A DNA stretch of 64,000 bases from Diplolepis rosae (Eukaryota > Arthropoda > Insecta > Hymenoptera > Diplolepididae). The stretch's first letter is position 1. Each line of letters starts with the position of its first letter. The position numbers and the translations under genes were made by a program. The DNA lies in assembly GCA_030998225.1 (NCBI GenBank), contig JAPYXD010000704.1, positions 2,852,001 to 2,916,000 of the forward strand, read 5' to 3'. Shown here one piece after another: positions 1 through 12,120 of the stretch. The notes below the pieces were generated by a model, which was not told where the DNA came from, ran no database searches, and saw only the letters and a list, made by a program, of their open reading frames with translations.

Positions 1-203
1 GTAGAACGTGCAGAAAGCGAATTAATTTTGAGATATGGCTTATGGCTGACAAAATCAATTCGATAACTCGAATCCATTTCCAATTGTTTCTGTTACCCAA
101 AGTAACCCAAACTTTTGAAGTTTTCCATTGGTGTGTAGGAAATTGTCATGCAAGTGTTATAAAAAATGTTTTTTTTGTCAGAACGATTTTTCCTACAGTA
201 TTA
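1..203. other. AT-rich flank without a gene
   Basis: I see no coding or repeat signal of its own here. It ends at the TA dinucleotide (202-203) next to the mariner terminus. Confidence 0.5.
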
Positions 204-384
204 TCAGGTGTACAGATAAGTTTCCGCCGTTTGACAAAAGTTGGCGTCACCAGTAAGTAGTAAGTTTTGGTTGAAATTGGCAGATGTGGAACGTCACTGT
301 CGTAAGGTTGGACGTTTTTCAACAACATAAACTTGAAATATTAGTGAATTTTTATCAGTATAATATATTCTTTTGTGTGCGAAA

Positions 385-696
385 ATGTCGAGTTTTGAGC
401 TAAATAAGCGTAATTTCCGGGAACTTTTGATTTACTTCTTCAATTTGAAGAAATCTGCATCTAAGGCGCATAGATTGCTTATAGAAACATGTGGTGAGGC
501 TACCTTAATTGAAAGAGGTTGTCGTGAGTGGTTTCAAAAGTTTAAGAACGGTGAATTTGATATCGAAGACAAAGAACGTTGCGGAAGGCCGAAAGTGTGT
601 ACGAAGACGCGAAATTGGAAGCATTATTGGATCAAGATCAGTGGTACCAGACCTACGGAAACCGCAGTAAGTCTACGGATTTCTGAAGGTCCATAA
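385..696 (+). pseudogene. Mariner transposase, N-terminal fragment
   Basis: The reading frame starts at ATG 385 with MSSFELNKRNFRELLIYFF. It runs through the paired helix-turn-helix region typical of mariner transposases, including KKSASKAHRLLIETCGEA, a CREWFQKFKNGEF motif and a GRPK AT-hook-like turn. It stops after about 100 residues, and the catalytic DDE/D domain is absent, so it cannot be active. In a full mariner this domain binds the terminal repeats and the C-terminal half cuts and joins DNA. The last 20 or so residues no longer match the family, which marks the breakpoint of the foreign middle section. Confidence 0.8.
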
Positions 697-2580
697 TAAA
701 AATATGGATTTTTCTACGAATTTTAAAATTACTACGGATTTCTACGGATTTTTTAAATATATACTGAAAAAATATTTAGGTCTCTGTAATATATTCTGTA
801 TCCAGATCGTATACAGAACTTGATTGGTGGATCTTATGGAAAATACAATGCAAGCTCGCCTGGGATCCCACTATACCTACGAATTGAAGAATTTTATATC
901 TTTACATTTAAATTTTATAGCGATTGCTTAAAAAAAAATTATTGATGTTTCAGATATTTGAAACAACTAACAATTACAACATGACTTGGAAACCTGGATC
1001 TGCTACAATATGGTAATACATGCTCACGAATCACGAAAAGTTAGTTGATTAAGAGGGCAAAACACTATTGGCTGAAAAGCCATGGTTTCTTTGCGATTTT
1101 TTTTAAAACTAACTATACATCGAATCTTTCTAAAATTTGTACCATGTTTTATTGAAATAAATCCGAATAAATATTTAGCCGCCACCTTTAGCAGAAACGA
1201 GAAGTCAAAAGTCTGCTTTTCTCCCTCTTTCTCTCTCTGATCAAGATTCATGCCAAACGCAAGAAGAACAATACGACCCCGATATTAATGTCGTAGGCAA
1301 CATTTGTCAATAACACATCCATCGGATTTACCGAAATTTATACATAATTGTCCTAAGATGCGACCGCAAAACGCTAAGATTTTCCATGCATTCAAAATGA
1401 GCCTAATAACAGAGCAAAATCTGCAGCATAACAGATCATTCGTATTGAGACCTTCCATTCCCTTACTACCTCTCCATTACAGCAGCATAGTGTGTGCATC
1501 AAATGTAGCATTCTGAAAGATGCATTTAGACTGCTTTTTTGCACCACACCATTATAAGACGACACAGCATATGATGCTCAAATAAATGTGTCACTACTCA
1601 TGACTTTAAAATAACATGTAGGAATATTTTTTAGGTTGCTATAGAATATATTTGGCCAACAAGTTGATCACACCAATGCAAATTTATTTTCAGGCTACTT
1701 AGCGAAGTTAAAAATTAATATTGAGTACTGCTTACACAAAAATTATTAACATTAATGCAAAATCCTAAACTTCGTTTTTTTTTTTTTTAGTAATAAGGAA
1801 ACGAACCTCAAGTGCCTCACTGACATCACGAACCAAACAAACAAAAATTCTCGGGTTAACGATTTTCTGATGAAAATGATCGGAACACAGAAAAATGTTG
1901 TAAAAACCAAAAGAAGTAGAATAATATTACAAAATAAAAGCAATTTATCCGAATAACACTTGGCACGTGATACAATAAAGCCTAACATTCAACGAAATAG
2001 AGGTATTCTTTCTGTAATCCCAAAAATGTATTCCGCAATTTTCAGCCATCGATAATATTTTCGAAGAGTTCATGCGTATAAATATTACGTAAACCCTAAA
2101 AAATTTTTTCATGACAAAAGTCTCAATAATGCATAAATATGAAAGTAAATCTCGAATCACTGTTGACTCTGTAATGATTGAAACATCCTATACGAGTTCA
2201 CGCACTCCAACGCATGACATTGTGATGTTGCCTTTATTGACAGAAGTCTGCGGCGTCTTTAATGACTGACTGAATGCTCATTCGTGGCAGAATCGTATTC
2301 AACACGTGATTGCGAAAAAAACACAACAAGATGTGACCCCATATTTTTGTGTTACTCCGGCATGATATTTTAACGCGTTAATCACACGTAAATGCACAAT
2401 GAATAGTACACTGGAAATACTCAACAAATCTTTTTCGTGAATAAACACAAATAAGTATCAATCATTGATACATATAAGTCTCTCATTTTAATTGACGAAA
2501 TGTTGAGCTCAATCTTTTGCTATCGGGGGATGGATAATACTTCAAATGAAACATATGGTTCCGTTCTTTCACAATAAATC
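697..2580. other. Foreign AT-rich sequence inside the mariner; no gene seen
   Basis: No continuous reading frame or recognisable domain was found on either strand. There are short direct repeats of CTACGGATTT near 700-750 and a poly-T tract at 1777-1788. It probably derives from one or more unrelated insertions. Confidence 0.4.
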
Positions 2581-2635
2581 CAAATTTTTGATAAAAAGCG
2601 GCGGAAACTTATTTCTACACCTGACATATTATTTA

Positions 2636-3106
2636 CACAGAAAGAAATTTGATGGCTAACTGTATTAGTTTCGTGAGAAGAAGTACCATTTTTTTCATAA
2701 TGGTAAAGTTTATAATGTCAATCATTACTTGCTGTCTGTCTGAAATTTGAGTCTAATAATGAGACATAATAGCAGTATTAATAACATTTTACCGAATCTT
2801 CTGATGTAAATACACTCGAGATTCCCTATAACGAGATTCTCTGTAACAAGGCCTCCCTTATACTTATATTTCAACCTATGGAATGTCTTATAATGTAAAC
2901 GCGAAAGATATGCACATCTTTAAAGATATATTTTGTCAATTAAAAGTTGGCATATGAATTTTCAATTTTTACCATCAATTCTTGGTGATATTTCTCGAAA
3001 TATGTTATATTAAGTAGCATATTTTTGGGAATATCTGGAAAAAATTCCTAATGGTTCTGGTTTATCATCAAAAATCGTATTTTCAACCAACAAATTCCTA
3101 TCCGTG
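2636..3106 (+). mobile_element. Non-autonomous element with CACAG/CCGTG ends (copy A)
   Basis: It begins CACAGAAAGAAATTTG and ends CAAATTCCTATCCGTG, imperfect inverted repeats of about 25 bases. It is flanked on both sides by TA, a 2-bp duplication. Its interior matches 32410-33054 in two blocks (TTTCGTGAGAAGAAG to CTTCTGATGTAAAT, and TATTTCAACCTATGG to ATTCTTGGTG). Between the blocks, copy A has a CTCGAGATTCCC-type unit and copy B has different filler. No coding capacity was seen. Confidence 0.65.
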
Positions 3107-3431
3107 TACTTTAAATATTTGTTATAAAGTATAATATGAAAATATAGGTGACGTTTCTTCATATAAATACAATTTCCGTATGCATCAATGTGAAAAGCTT
3201 GGAAATTATTGATACAAGTATATACACATGGAAAACAAAAATACTCATTTATGTAATTTATGCTGTTTGTTAAACAGATATCATTAATAATAAAATTGCA
3301 ATTTCTGAAACTATAATAAAATATTTTTTCTTAGAGACCTGGTTTTTCGCAACCTTAACTTTGAATTTTCTTGAAAAATCATATATCAATAAGAATAATA
3401 ACTTTGTTTAAAAACACAATATTTAAAGTTA
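3107..3431. other. AT-rich spacer
   Basis: I see nothing beyond low-complexity AT sequence. Confidence 0.4.
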
Positions 3432-3962
3432 CACTGAGAAGAATTTTTAGTTCGAATAACTAAGAATTGCTCATCATCCCAATTAAAAGAATGTAGTTCG
3501 TTTTGGCGTCAACTAAGTGTTTGTAGTTGGCGCCACTATGTCTTCGTAATTAGCGCAACGATATCTTCGTTGTTAGACTGAGAAAATGTTTAGTTCGAAT
3601 AACTAAGAATTGATCATCATCCCAATTAAAAGAATGTAGTTCGTTGTGGCAATTAACTAAGTTCTTGTAATTGGCGCCACTATGTCTTCGTTGTTAGCAT
3701 AACCATAACATGTACCTTTTTTAAATGAAAAAGCTGATTATATCGAAAAACAACATTTTTCATTTTTATAATAAAGAAGAATTTTGATGCAAATAATTCG
3801 ATTTTCTTAAGGGCAATAAGTTAATAAATAGTGGTGAATGTGAAATGTAATTGAAATAGGAAAAAGTGATTGAAAACAGTCAGAAGTTTGAAGTAATTTT
3901 TTTATTTACAATATCCTGAAGCTTTTTTATAAAAATTATACTATACATGATAAATGTTAGTT

Positions 3963-4532
3963 TTAATAGGAACAAATCACGTAAGACTTATTATTAATTA
4001 TAGATGTAACGTAAGATTTATAAGAACAAAGAGAATGCAAGAAAACGAACTTATGTTCCTTACTATTTGTTATCTCATAAGCTTGGATGTGATCGTCGAA
4101 CGCAGAGCGAATCATCTTAACTTTTATCACAAAGTGCTCTAATTTCGTTCCATCGAAGCTTTCGTTTTTATACAGTGTTTCTATCGTACCAAAAATCGGA
4201 ACATTATTAGTGAGGCCTAAAACTATAATCGAACCACATTGCAACGCGTGATTTTCAACATTAACCTGTTTGATGATCTGAAGCACGGAGTTTTCGAAAT
4301 CAACTTTTAACCTTCCATCACAACGTGATTCTTTATAAGGTTTATAAGATATAGGGATTAACGAAAACATATTATTCAAAAAATATTCGCATAATCCGAG
4401 CTGATGTTTTAGAGCGACACTATAATTCAAATTTTTTCGACTGTGATTAATGTGACAATATTGCTTAAACGAGCGATGTTTTCCTTCGAATCTCATGGCC
4501 CAAATGTTGCGAAGAGGACCTAATAAATACAT
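3963..4532 (-). pseudogene. C-terminal part of a CACTA/EnSpm-like transposase
   Basis: About 190 residues are open on the minus strand. Near the N-terminus is LGPLRNIWAMRFEGKHRSFK, followed by KHQLGLCEYFLNNMF. The pattern GPL..W.MRFE.KH..FK followed by a KHQ/RHQ segment is one I recall from animal transposon proteins tied to EnSpm-like elements; this is memory, not a search. The frame appears to continue a few residues upstream (CHYSYVMYLLGP) and then meets a stop, so most of the protein, including the acidic catalytic residues, is missing. It lies about 530 bases inside the left terminus with its stop pointing to that end, as expected for the last exon of a transposase running inward from the right end. 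Confidence 0.55.
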
Positions 4533-5161
4533 AACGTAGGAATAGTGACAACTGCTTTATGTGCAAGCAAACTTTCCAAGACCTATGAACAGTAATTCGT
4601 GAATGCAAAATTCTAAATAAGAAACAATCACTCCAATTTTGATGCACATACTTCCCCTTCATTTCCAGCACTGTTATGGGTATTTGATGCATCAGTTGCG
4701 TCTGCTTGACTTTCATCCGTACGAAATAAAATTACATTCTCGCAAATGATCCCATCAGACGCTTTTTCAAGCGGGTTTTGTATATGGAATCCTTTCTAGG
4801 ACAAAAATAAAATCCGCAACATCTTATTAAATAAGCAATCGACTGGCAATCGTAAGATCCAGGCTCGTATCCTGGCACAGTGAAACGTGTGATTTTTTTT
4901 AGAGAAAGATTTCAAATTCTTTAATATCTTAAATTTATAAATAATACAACTGATAAATAATGAATAAAAATTAAATAAAGAAAAAAAATGGTTTTAAAAT
5001 ACGCCATTTATCCTTCCGAAGCGGTCTGGGATTTTTATTCTGTGGGTTTTCTATCGTGTAAAAGTGTACGTGGTTGTTTTCTCGTGCCGTTTTTTTTTGG
5101 AAATTTTAATTGATTGTGACACCCACACTTACTTCCGGAGATTTGTGCTGATCAATCACCA

Positions 5162-5358
5162 CACTGAGAAAAAAATTTATCCAACAAAACTTTTTTTGTT
5201 GTCCTGACAAAATATTTTGTTGTCCCAACAAAACATTTTGTTTAAGTAACAAAATTTGATTGAAATAGCAAAATGTTTTGTTGGCACAACAAAAGAATTT
5301 TGTTAGCTAAATACTAACAAAATATTTTTGTTGATTTGACAAAACTGTTTTCTCAGTG
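5162..5358. mobile_element. 197-bp miniature element, CACTGAG ends, CA duplication
   Basis: It begins CACTGAGAAAAAAATTTA and ends CAAAACTGTTTTCTCAGTG. CA flanks both sides. The interior is made of repeated AACAAAAT/ATTTTGTT units in both orientations. It is nested inside the 3432-6982 element. Similar AACAAAA units occur at 22180-22380, 30830-30860 and 53370-53460. Confidence 0.75.
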
Positions 5359-7461
5359 CAGTTGCTCGGGTTCCAACAGAAATTGGTATGCGTGAACTTT
5401 GTTGTCTATTAAAACATGGATTTCAGAATCCGACAGCATGAAAAAATTTGTTTCGTCAACATTAAAATCTGCAAAATAATTATAAAAAATGAAATAAAAG
5501 ATTATAAGAACGAACTCCGTTTTTTCTTGTAACGATTTGTCCTTCGATTTCAAAAAGAATGATTTTTCATTGTTACATCGAGTTTTGCAAGATTGAATAA
5601 AAAAGATTTATTCTAATACTGGAAACAAAATTGTTTTTGAAATAATAAAGAATTATAAAACGTGGGTATACTTTTGAAAACGTCGATATAAGCTGAAATT
5701 TTGAAATTTCGAAGCATGTCTTCCACAAAATTACTCATTATAACAGACGATTTCCATGTAGATCATGCACTGTTGAAAAATAATAAAATCATATTAAAAT
5801 TTTAAAGTATTTACAATATTTACAATATTTACAATTTACTTTATTGTTACTTCCATAAATTTAACAATCCTATCATGTACATTTTTTTGTATATTATTGA
5901 AGAATAAGAATTTTTGGAAATCGATAATGTGGTTTTGAAAGGTATAGCAACTTTTAGAAAGTTATAAAAATAATGCGCGAGGTGAAGCTAAGTCAATTTC
6001 GAAACACACCCTAAAATTCTTTAATATTTTAAAGATACAAAAGCTTCAAAGAAAAAAAAATGAATGTACGTGTTAGTTAATTAATAAAGATATTTCTTCT
6101 ATATTATATTTAGGTTTTGCCGGATACAAAACTGGAAATACTTGAGGTTAAAATTGCGTCGCGTCATCGAAAACTTTATTAACAAATATTTTTTATCACC
6201 CTGTTTTTCACAAAGCATCCATTCAAAACCATCTTAGGCAATGATACGGAGATGCATTTAAGTTAATTGAATAAAAATGTATTATTCCATACTTACGGAA
6301 TATAATCTTGGTCCGCCGTGAAAAAACAGCACTCAAATACATATAAGCCGCTGGTCAAATCACCAAAACAGAATCGCAACGCTGCCAACTTTACGTGGTT
6401 GGCAACAGCTACTCATAAAATTCAAAAATGAACTATTGAAATTTCGATGAACGAATATAATTATAAATACTTTGTATAACTATGATGTAATGCATATCTT
6501 TAGTCAGCATATTTTGATCTGAAAAACCATTGAAAAATTGCAAATAAATTATTATTATTTACAATATGAAACCTGATCGACCTTACAAAGATAATATTAT
6601 GCCATCTTATCTAATCTTCAGGCTTAAACTTTCAAAGTAAATTATAGGTATTTTAAAACAACCATTACTTGGATATAGTTAAAACAATGCAATTTTCACT
6701 GATTGCATTTACTTTGTATATTAATAACGATTACTCTAAGACATTGAATTGAAGTAACTATACTCTTATTGCAACTTCAATTGATTCTTATAAGTTCGCC
6801 AAATAAAAAATTTAGTTGACGCCAAAACGAACTATAAAATGTAGTTGGGCATAACAAATATGCGCCCTTAGTTAGAACAAGCATAAATTGATTTTATCCA
6901 ATCATAAATATAATTTTCTCAACTAAAATTAGTCCAACTATAAAAATATATTTAATTTAGGTACACACGATTTCTCTCAGTGTAAAATTGTAGTTACCTG
7001 AATTTAAATAATTTACATTTAGAACACTTAGATATTGAAAAATTTTAATTTTAAATTACATAATCAGCATGGTACGTCCGCCAGTATAAAATTATTACTA
7101 AACTTTATTTTGCAAATCCGTCTCTCATTTATACCCCAAAGTCATTAATATTAATATAACTACCACTAATTTAAACCTATGTAATACACAAAAATATGTT
7201 TTACGTTGCGTTACTCTCCTAGTGAAAAGGATATTAATACTTTATAATTTTAATATACTTCAATAATAGAAAATAATTCTGATTTAGTGTGTAAATATCC
7301 TCGCGATTATTCAATCAATTGATTTCCGTGTTGTGATCAAAGGAAAAAAGGCATTTAAACTCATTCAAACAGCGTTAATTCACGTGAGATTTATTAAAAT
7401 TTCAATCGCTATGGCAAAAATTAGCTATTAGCAATTTTTCTCTTCTTTTCCGGTCTTTCTT

Positions 7462-8072
7462 CACTGAGAAAACTGGAGTGTCAACCTAAACATTTGGAGG
7501 GTGAAGCAGACTATATTTGAGGTTAAACTATAGGACAGCCTTCTAGATAGTGTAACTTATTACCTGTGAATTGTCAAAATAAGATGGTCAACTTGAATAC
7601 TTTAGAGGGAAAAGTTGATCATCGCAGAGAGAAAAATAGATTATCGAAGAGTGAAAAATATACTATAATCTACCTCTATGGCTAACCTCAAAACTATTAC
7701 ATTTAAGCTTTCACAATTATTATGTTATTATAGCAAGTGAAATAGGTACTCGCCAATTAGTTAGCAAAAATAACCCTCGTGACACTTTAACACGTAAAGG
7801 ACGCGAAACCGGCAATGAGGTTAGAGTCCACGCTGGTGATATTGGAGGAAAAATAGGCGAACCCACGTGACTTTACAATTTTGGCGCGTATTTCGCCAAT
7901 CGACACTCTTTATAGTGATTCTGACACTCTGGTAACAGTTAAGCAGAATATCAAATGAGTGTCTCCCTGACCAAAAAGAAAAAATTTCGGAAAGAGTGTT
8001 GTACTATCTAGAAGTTCAGACTGACTATCTACATTTTGACACTCAAAGTTTGACACTCCAGTTTTCTCAGTG
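7462..8072. mobile_element. 611-bp miniature element, deletion derivative of the SAM-gene element
   Basis: The inverted ends are exact for 23 bases: CACTGAGAAAACTGGAGTGT at the left and its complement at the right. TT flanks both sides. The right 380 bases (about 7690-8072) match, in inverted orientation, the first 410 bases of the larger element at 8878, including the CCTCGTGACACTTT and GATTGGCGAAATACGCGCC blocks. The larger copy has about 54 extra bases between the CCTTTACGT and AGTGTCACGAGG blocks. I infer internal deletion from an element like 8878-16457. Confidence 0.75.
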
Positions 8073-8877
8073 TTTTGAAAAGCTCGCTTGTTATTTATCA
8101 ATGTATATATAGTATACGTTGACAGACGTAAATACAAAGTTTCTCGATTTCGCCACCACAAACACTGTGGTCAAAATAACGACTGTTTTAAATTTGTCAC
8201 GGTGCCTTCAATATAGTTCTGAGAAAGAGTAATGACTTTCCAGCTAAAAGCTTGAGTTCTCAGAAAAGTTAATGCTTTCCACTTAATTGAATTTTGGTTT
8301 ATAAGACTAGTTGCTAGTGGAGCTGTCAATGAAATCTATTTGTTACAATTGTTCAACTATTATATACAATAGTTTTCAATTATTCAAAATTGTTTATTAT
8401 ATTTTATATGATAATTATTATTTTGAGATTATATTTGAAATTTTACACAATATCCTGAAATACTTGAATCATGATACAGGAAGTTGAGATCAGTGAAAGC
8501 AACTTATTGTAAAGTAAAGTAATGCCGAATTTAATGTTCATAGTCCCTAAATTGAATCAAGAACCAGTTTCAGGAATTCTTGAATTCCGAAAATGTTAAA
8601 TTCAAAGAATTTACAGAAATAAGAATTTTGCGTTTTGAAGAAAAGATGGGTAGGCCCAGCCTACCCTGAAAAAAAGGTAAGTAGGCCGGGCCTCAATCAC
8701 CTCTATACAATCTCAGACCTGCGTTACCATTAACTTTTATTTCTACTACGCATGTACCATCTGATCAAATTTGATCCGGACTGGTTAAAAAAAAACAACA
8801 TTTTTATGTATTTTAATATAAATCTTTATTATCGCCTTCAAAGTAGGGTCCCTTTTGAGCCAATACAAGCATGCCAA
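8073..8877. other. Spacer between two related elements
   Basis: No gene seen. A short palindromic stretch lies at 8650-8690 (GTAGGCCCAGCCTAC, then GTAGGCCGGGCC). Confidence 0.4.
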
Positions 8878-11520
8878 CACTGAGAAAACTGGAGTCTGAA
8901 CTTCTACATAGTGCAACACTCTTTCCGAAATTTTTTCTTTTTGGTCAGGGAGACACTCATTTGATATCCTGCTTAACTGTTACCAGAGTGTCAGAATCAC
9001 TATAAAGAGTGTCGATTGGTGAAATGCGCGCCAAAATTGTAAAGTCACGTGGGTTCGCCTATTTTTTCTCCAATATCACCAGCGTGGACTCTAACCTCAT
9101 TGCCGGTTTCGCGTCCTTTACGTTTCAGCTATTTCGTGTGATTTTCGTAATTTTATTTTAATAAATAAGTTCGGACTGCTTTAATAGAAAGTGTCACGAG
9201 GGTTATTTTCGCCAACTAATTGGTAAGTACCTATTTCACTTGCTATAATAACATAATAATTGTGAAAGCTTAAATGTAATAGTTTTGAGATGGATTTTGT
9301 TATTATTCTATCAATAATGTTTTAACTAATATAAATTTGTTTAAAAGGAAAGAAAATGGCTGACAAAAATACGTTTTTGAAGATTATGGAAAGCTGGTAA
9401 TGTGGAGAGACGATAATCAACACATTTCAAGGTATTTTTAGAAATACTATTTTATTCTTAAAGCTTCTTCTGCGTAAAAATATGTGTAGCTGTAATTGCC
9501 TACAATAATTTCAAATTTTATTAGTAATAGGTGCAATCTAACCGTGTTTTTCTATACAGTGCTTATATCACTTCATCTGTACACTTTTATGTAAGATTGT
9601 TTTTAAATACTTTCGAGAGAATATTTTTTGCATTTAGAATATTTAAAAAAATCTTTGTTTTTAACGCAGCGTGGTTATAGGGTGACATTAAACTGCAATT
9701 CTTGAATTTTCGAAGATTCTAAGGAAAAATTTTTGAACTTTGGGAAGCTTTGAGTTCGAAAAGTTCAATTCAGAAATTTTTTAAATTTTAAATAAAGCAA
9801 TGGAAAATTCTATACATCAGACTTTTTATCCCATAGGGACTTTGAGTAATAACTTTGATTAAATCATCGTTTTGCACATAGAGTACTATTCAATTTCAGA
9901 TAACGAGATCGACGTTGAGTCTTTTCTACTTTTAAGTGATCAAGACATTCGTGATATGATTCCACTAGCAGGGTCACGTACTAAATTTGTAAAAAATTAT
10001 GCAGCTCATTTGCAATCGGTATGATATATATTTTCTTTGAAAATAATGAGCTTCAAACTAAAGAAGGGATATGAATTTTAATTATCTTAATAAATTTATT
10101 TGGTAATATTCCTAAATCTATTTCCTTTCTTTTTTCAAGAACCGATTACTATTATTATCTACCGATGTCGAGGTAGAAGAAGGTCCTCCTGTTGCTGAGA
10201 AGTCGAAACTCAGTAATTGCAAACGTCAAGAAACCCATGGAAACATTGTACAATTGAGTTCAAGGGCCAAAAATACTGAATATACTCTACAAAACTCGAC
10301 AGATTTCCAAGAAACTGCACTGTTTCCGAATGCAGGGTTGCCACAAGTTTCAGTATCCTAATTTCCCTGACTTTTCCCTGACTTTTCAAGCTGATTTCCC
10401 TGACCAAAATCTATTGTAAGAGGACTCATCTCGGTGGAACTATGTTCCTATTATATAATATTTGCGTGTTTTTCCCTGTTATTTTTCAACAGAGAGGATG
10501 TTAAATAAGAGAAGGTAAGATAGAAACAACGTATTTCTATTTATTTATTTTTTATCAAAACTTAAAAGGAAACGAACTGGTATGCCATAACTTGCATGTT
10601 GCTATCGAACGTTAAACATAAAAAATGGCATCATAGGAAATTTATAACTTTTTGGTTATATCAATCACAGCGGGGTCAACTTAAAGAGATCAATCTTACA
10701 TATTAGTATTTTCATTGTTTAAACAATTTTCGCATGCTTGACCCCTCAGTGAAAAAATATTTAACATCTTCCGATCTAATTGAGTCTCCACTTTTATTAA
10801 ATATGCGCTAGTTACATTGTGACATAGCGCATATGATACTTCTTTTTCCACATTTTTTCACTGAGGGGGCAAACATGCGAAAATTGCTTAAACAATTAAA
10901 CTACCAATATCTGTAGTTAATTAACAAAATAAAAATTATAAAAATATTTATCTGAAACCTAACGTAATAAGCTAAAAAATGAAACAAACCCGAAATCAAT
11001 TTAATTATTTCAACCGGAGATAATGAATTTTAAGCACAAGAGACTTTAGCATTTTGTCCAATTTTATCAAAAGTTTAAATTAATATATCTCTCAAAAAAA
11101 ATTTTCTTTCGAAAATTCTGATATATGTGTCGATTAAATTAATAAAAAGATGCCACAGAATAAAATTTAAGACTTTTAAAAATGTGAACAATCTTCTTTT
11201 TTTGAAATCCGTACGATTTGCAAAGGAATGTCCTATATAAGTTACAATAAAAGTTTATGTAATATTATTTTTTTTTTAAAGTTCTCATTTCATAATTAGT
11301 TTATACATGCTTGATCTGCAAAATCAATTTGACAGAATAGAGTAATAAAGTTTCGTTGTTCTTACTTCCAAATTACTTTACAGACATTTATTCTTATTAT
11401 AGCTACTTTTCTTTTGAAAAAAAGTATTCCAGCACGTCATCCTTCAAAAATTTTCGCCAATAACAGAGTAAATAACAAATTACCAGTTTTACTGCCTATT
11501 TATCGAATTACGGTAAGAAA

Positions 11521-11720
11521 TTACCAGTGACCAAAAAATGGCGGTATCGGCACATCACTAGTCCAGAAGCAAAGGCCGAACCATGTTTGCCTAGCAAGAG
11601 GAGCACTTACTGTCACATAGCCGTAAGAATGTGAAACCACGCGAGTATACGCAGAACGTGGATGTTTTCGGCCTCCACCACTGACCCGTGTGGATCTGCA
11701 CACAATCAAACTTCGTTCAA
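11521..11720. other. GC-richer block inside the 3.8-kb element
   Basis: This block of about 200 bases is less AT-rich than its surroundings and has no convincing frame. A second GC-richer block with different sequence lies near the right end at 13890-14030. Either could be a leftover from the element's original body. Confidence 0.3.
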
Positions 11721-12120
11721 ACGTGGCGCGAAGCAGAAGACATATTTAAAATGACTAAATAGATAATTTAAGAAATTACCCTCCTTTTTTTGATGTTTTA
11801 AAAGACCTTCACCTAAAATGAATATCTAAAAGATTTTTTTCGAATTTTAGGATGATTTAAACACTTGAGAAAAAAAATGTTCAGTAAAATGTATAATTCA
11901 ATAAATGTTAAAAGCTTCAAAACAAAATATAGATTTATATATTTTTTAGTATTGTAAATAAACTATTTAAAATGAAAAATTATGCCTAAAATACTTTATA
12001 TTAAAATGTTATAAATATAAAAAACATAAATTGTATTTAAATTTACACACAAAATTAGACAATAAGATTTTTTTGATAGAAAGCAACATGAAAAAACATT
12101 AAATTCCAATAAAATATTCT

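Larger units (their letters stand above)
204..2624 (+). mobile_element. Broken mariner element with both terminal inverted repeats
   Basis: The left end begins TCAGGTGTACAGATAAG after a TA. An inverted match containing TTATTTCTACACCTGA ends at 2624. The right end has no adjacent TA, so its flank is changed. The span is 2.4 kb against about 1.3 kb for a normal mariner, and only the 5' third (to about 690) and the last 80 bases look like mariner. The middle is foreign or rearranged. A second copy of the same family starts at 61692. Confidence 0.7.
3432..6982 (-). mobile_element. EnSpm/CACTA-like transposon remnant with CACTGAG ends
   Basis: The left end is CACTGAGAAGAATTTTTAG and the right end is CGATTTCTCTCAGTG. 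TA sits directly outside both ends. The left subterminal region is duplicated in tandem: a unit at 3432-3570 recurs at 3578-3705, including GTAGTTCGTT and GGCGCCACTATGTCTTCG. The right subterminal region at 6790-6850 carries the inverted counterpart (GACGCCAAAACGAACTA). A 197-bp miniature element is nested at 5162-5358. The only coding remnant is the transposase-like frame at 3963-4532 on the minus strand. Assignment to EnSpm/CACTA rests on the CACTG termini, the 2-bp duplication and recall of the protein family. Confidence 0.65.

Noticed and set aside
4846..4880. CCAGGCTCGTATCCTGG as a tRNA T arm
   Set aside because: No A box or D arm upstream; more likely a chance or decayed palindrome.
10210..10407. 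65-residue minus frame with VREISLKSQGKVREI-like repeats
   Set aside because: It is the translation of the repeated TCCCTGACTTT subterminal units of the 3.8-kb element plus antisense of SAM exon 3.
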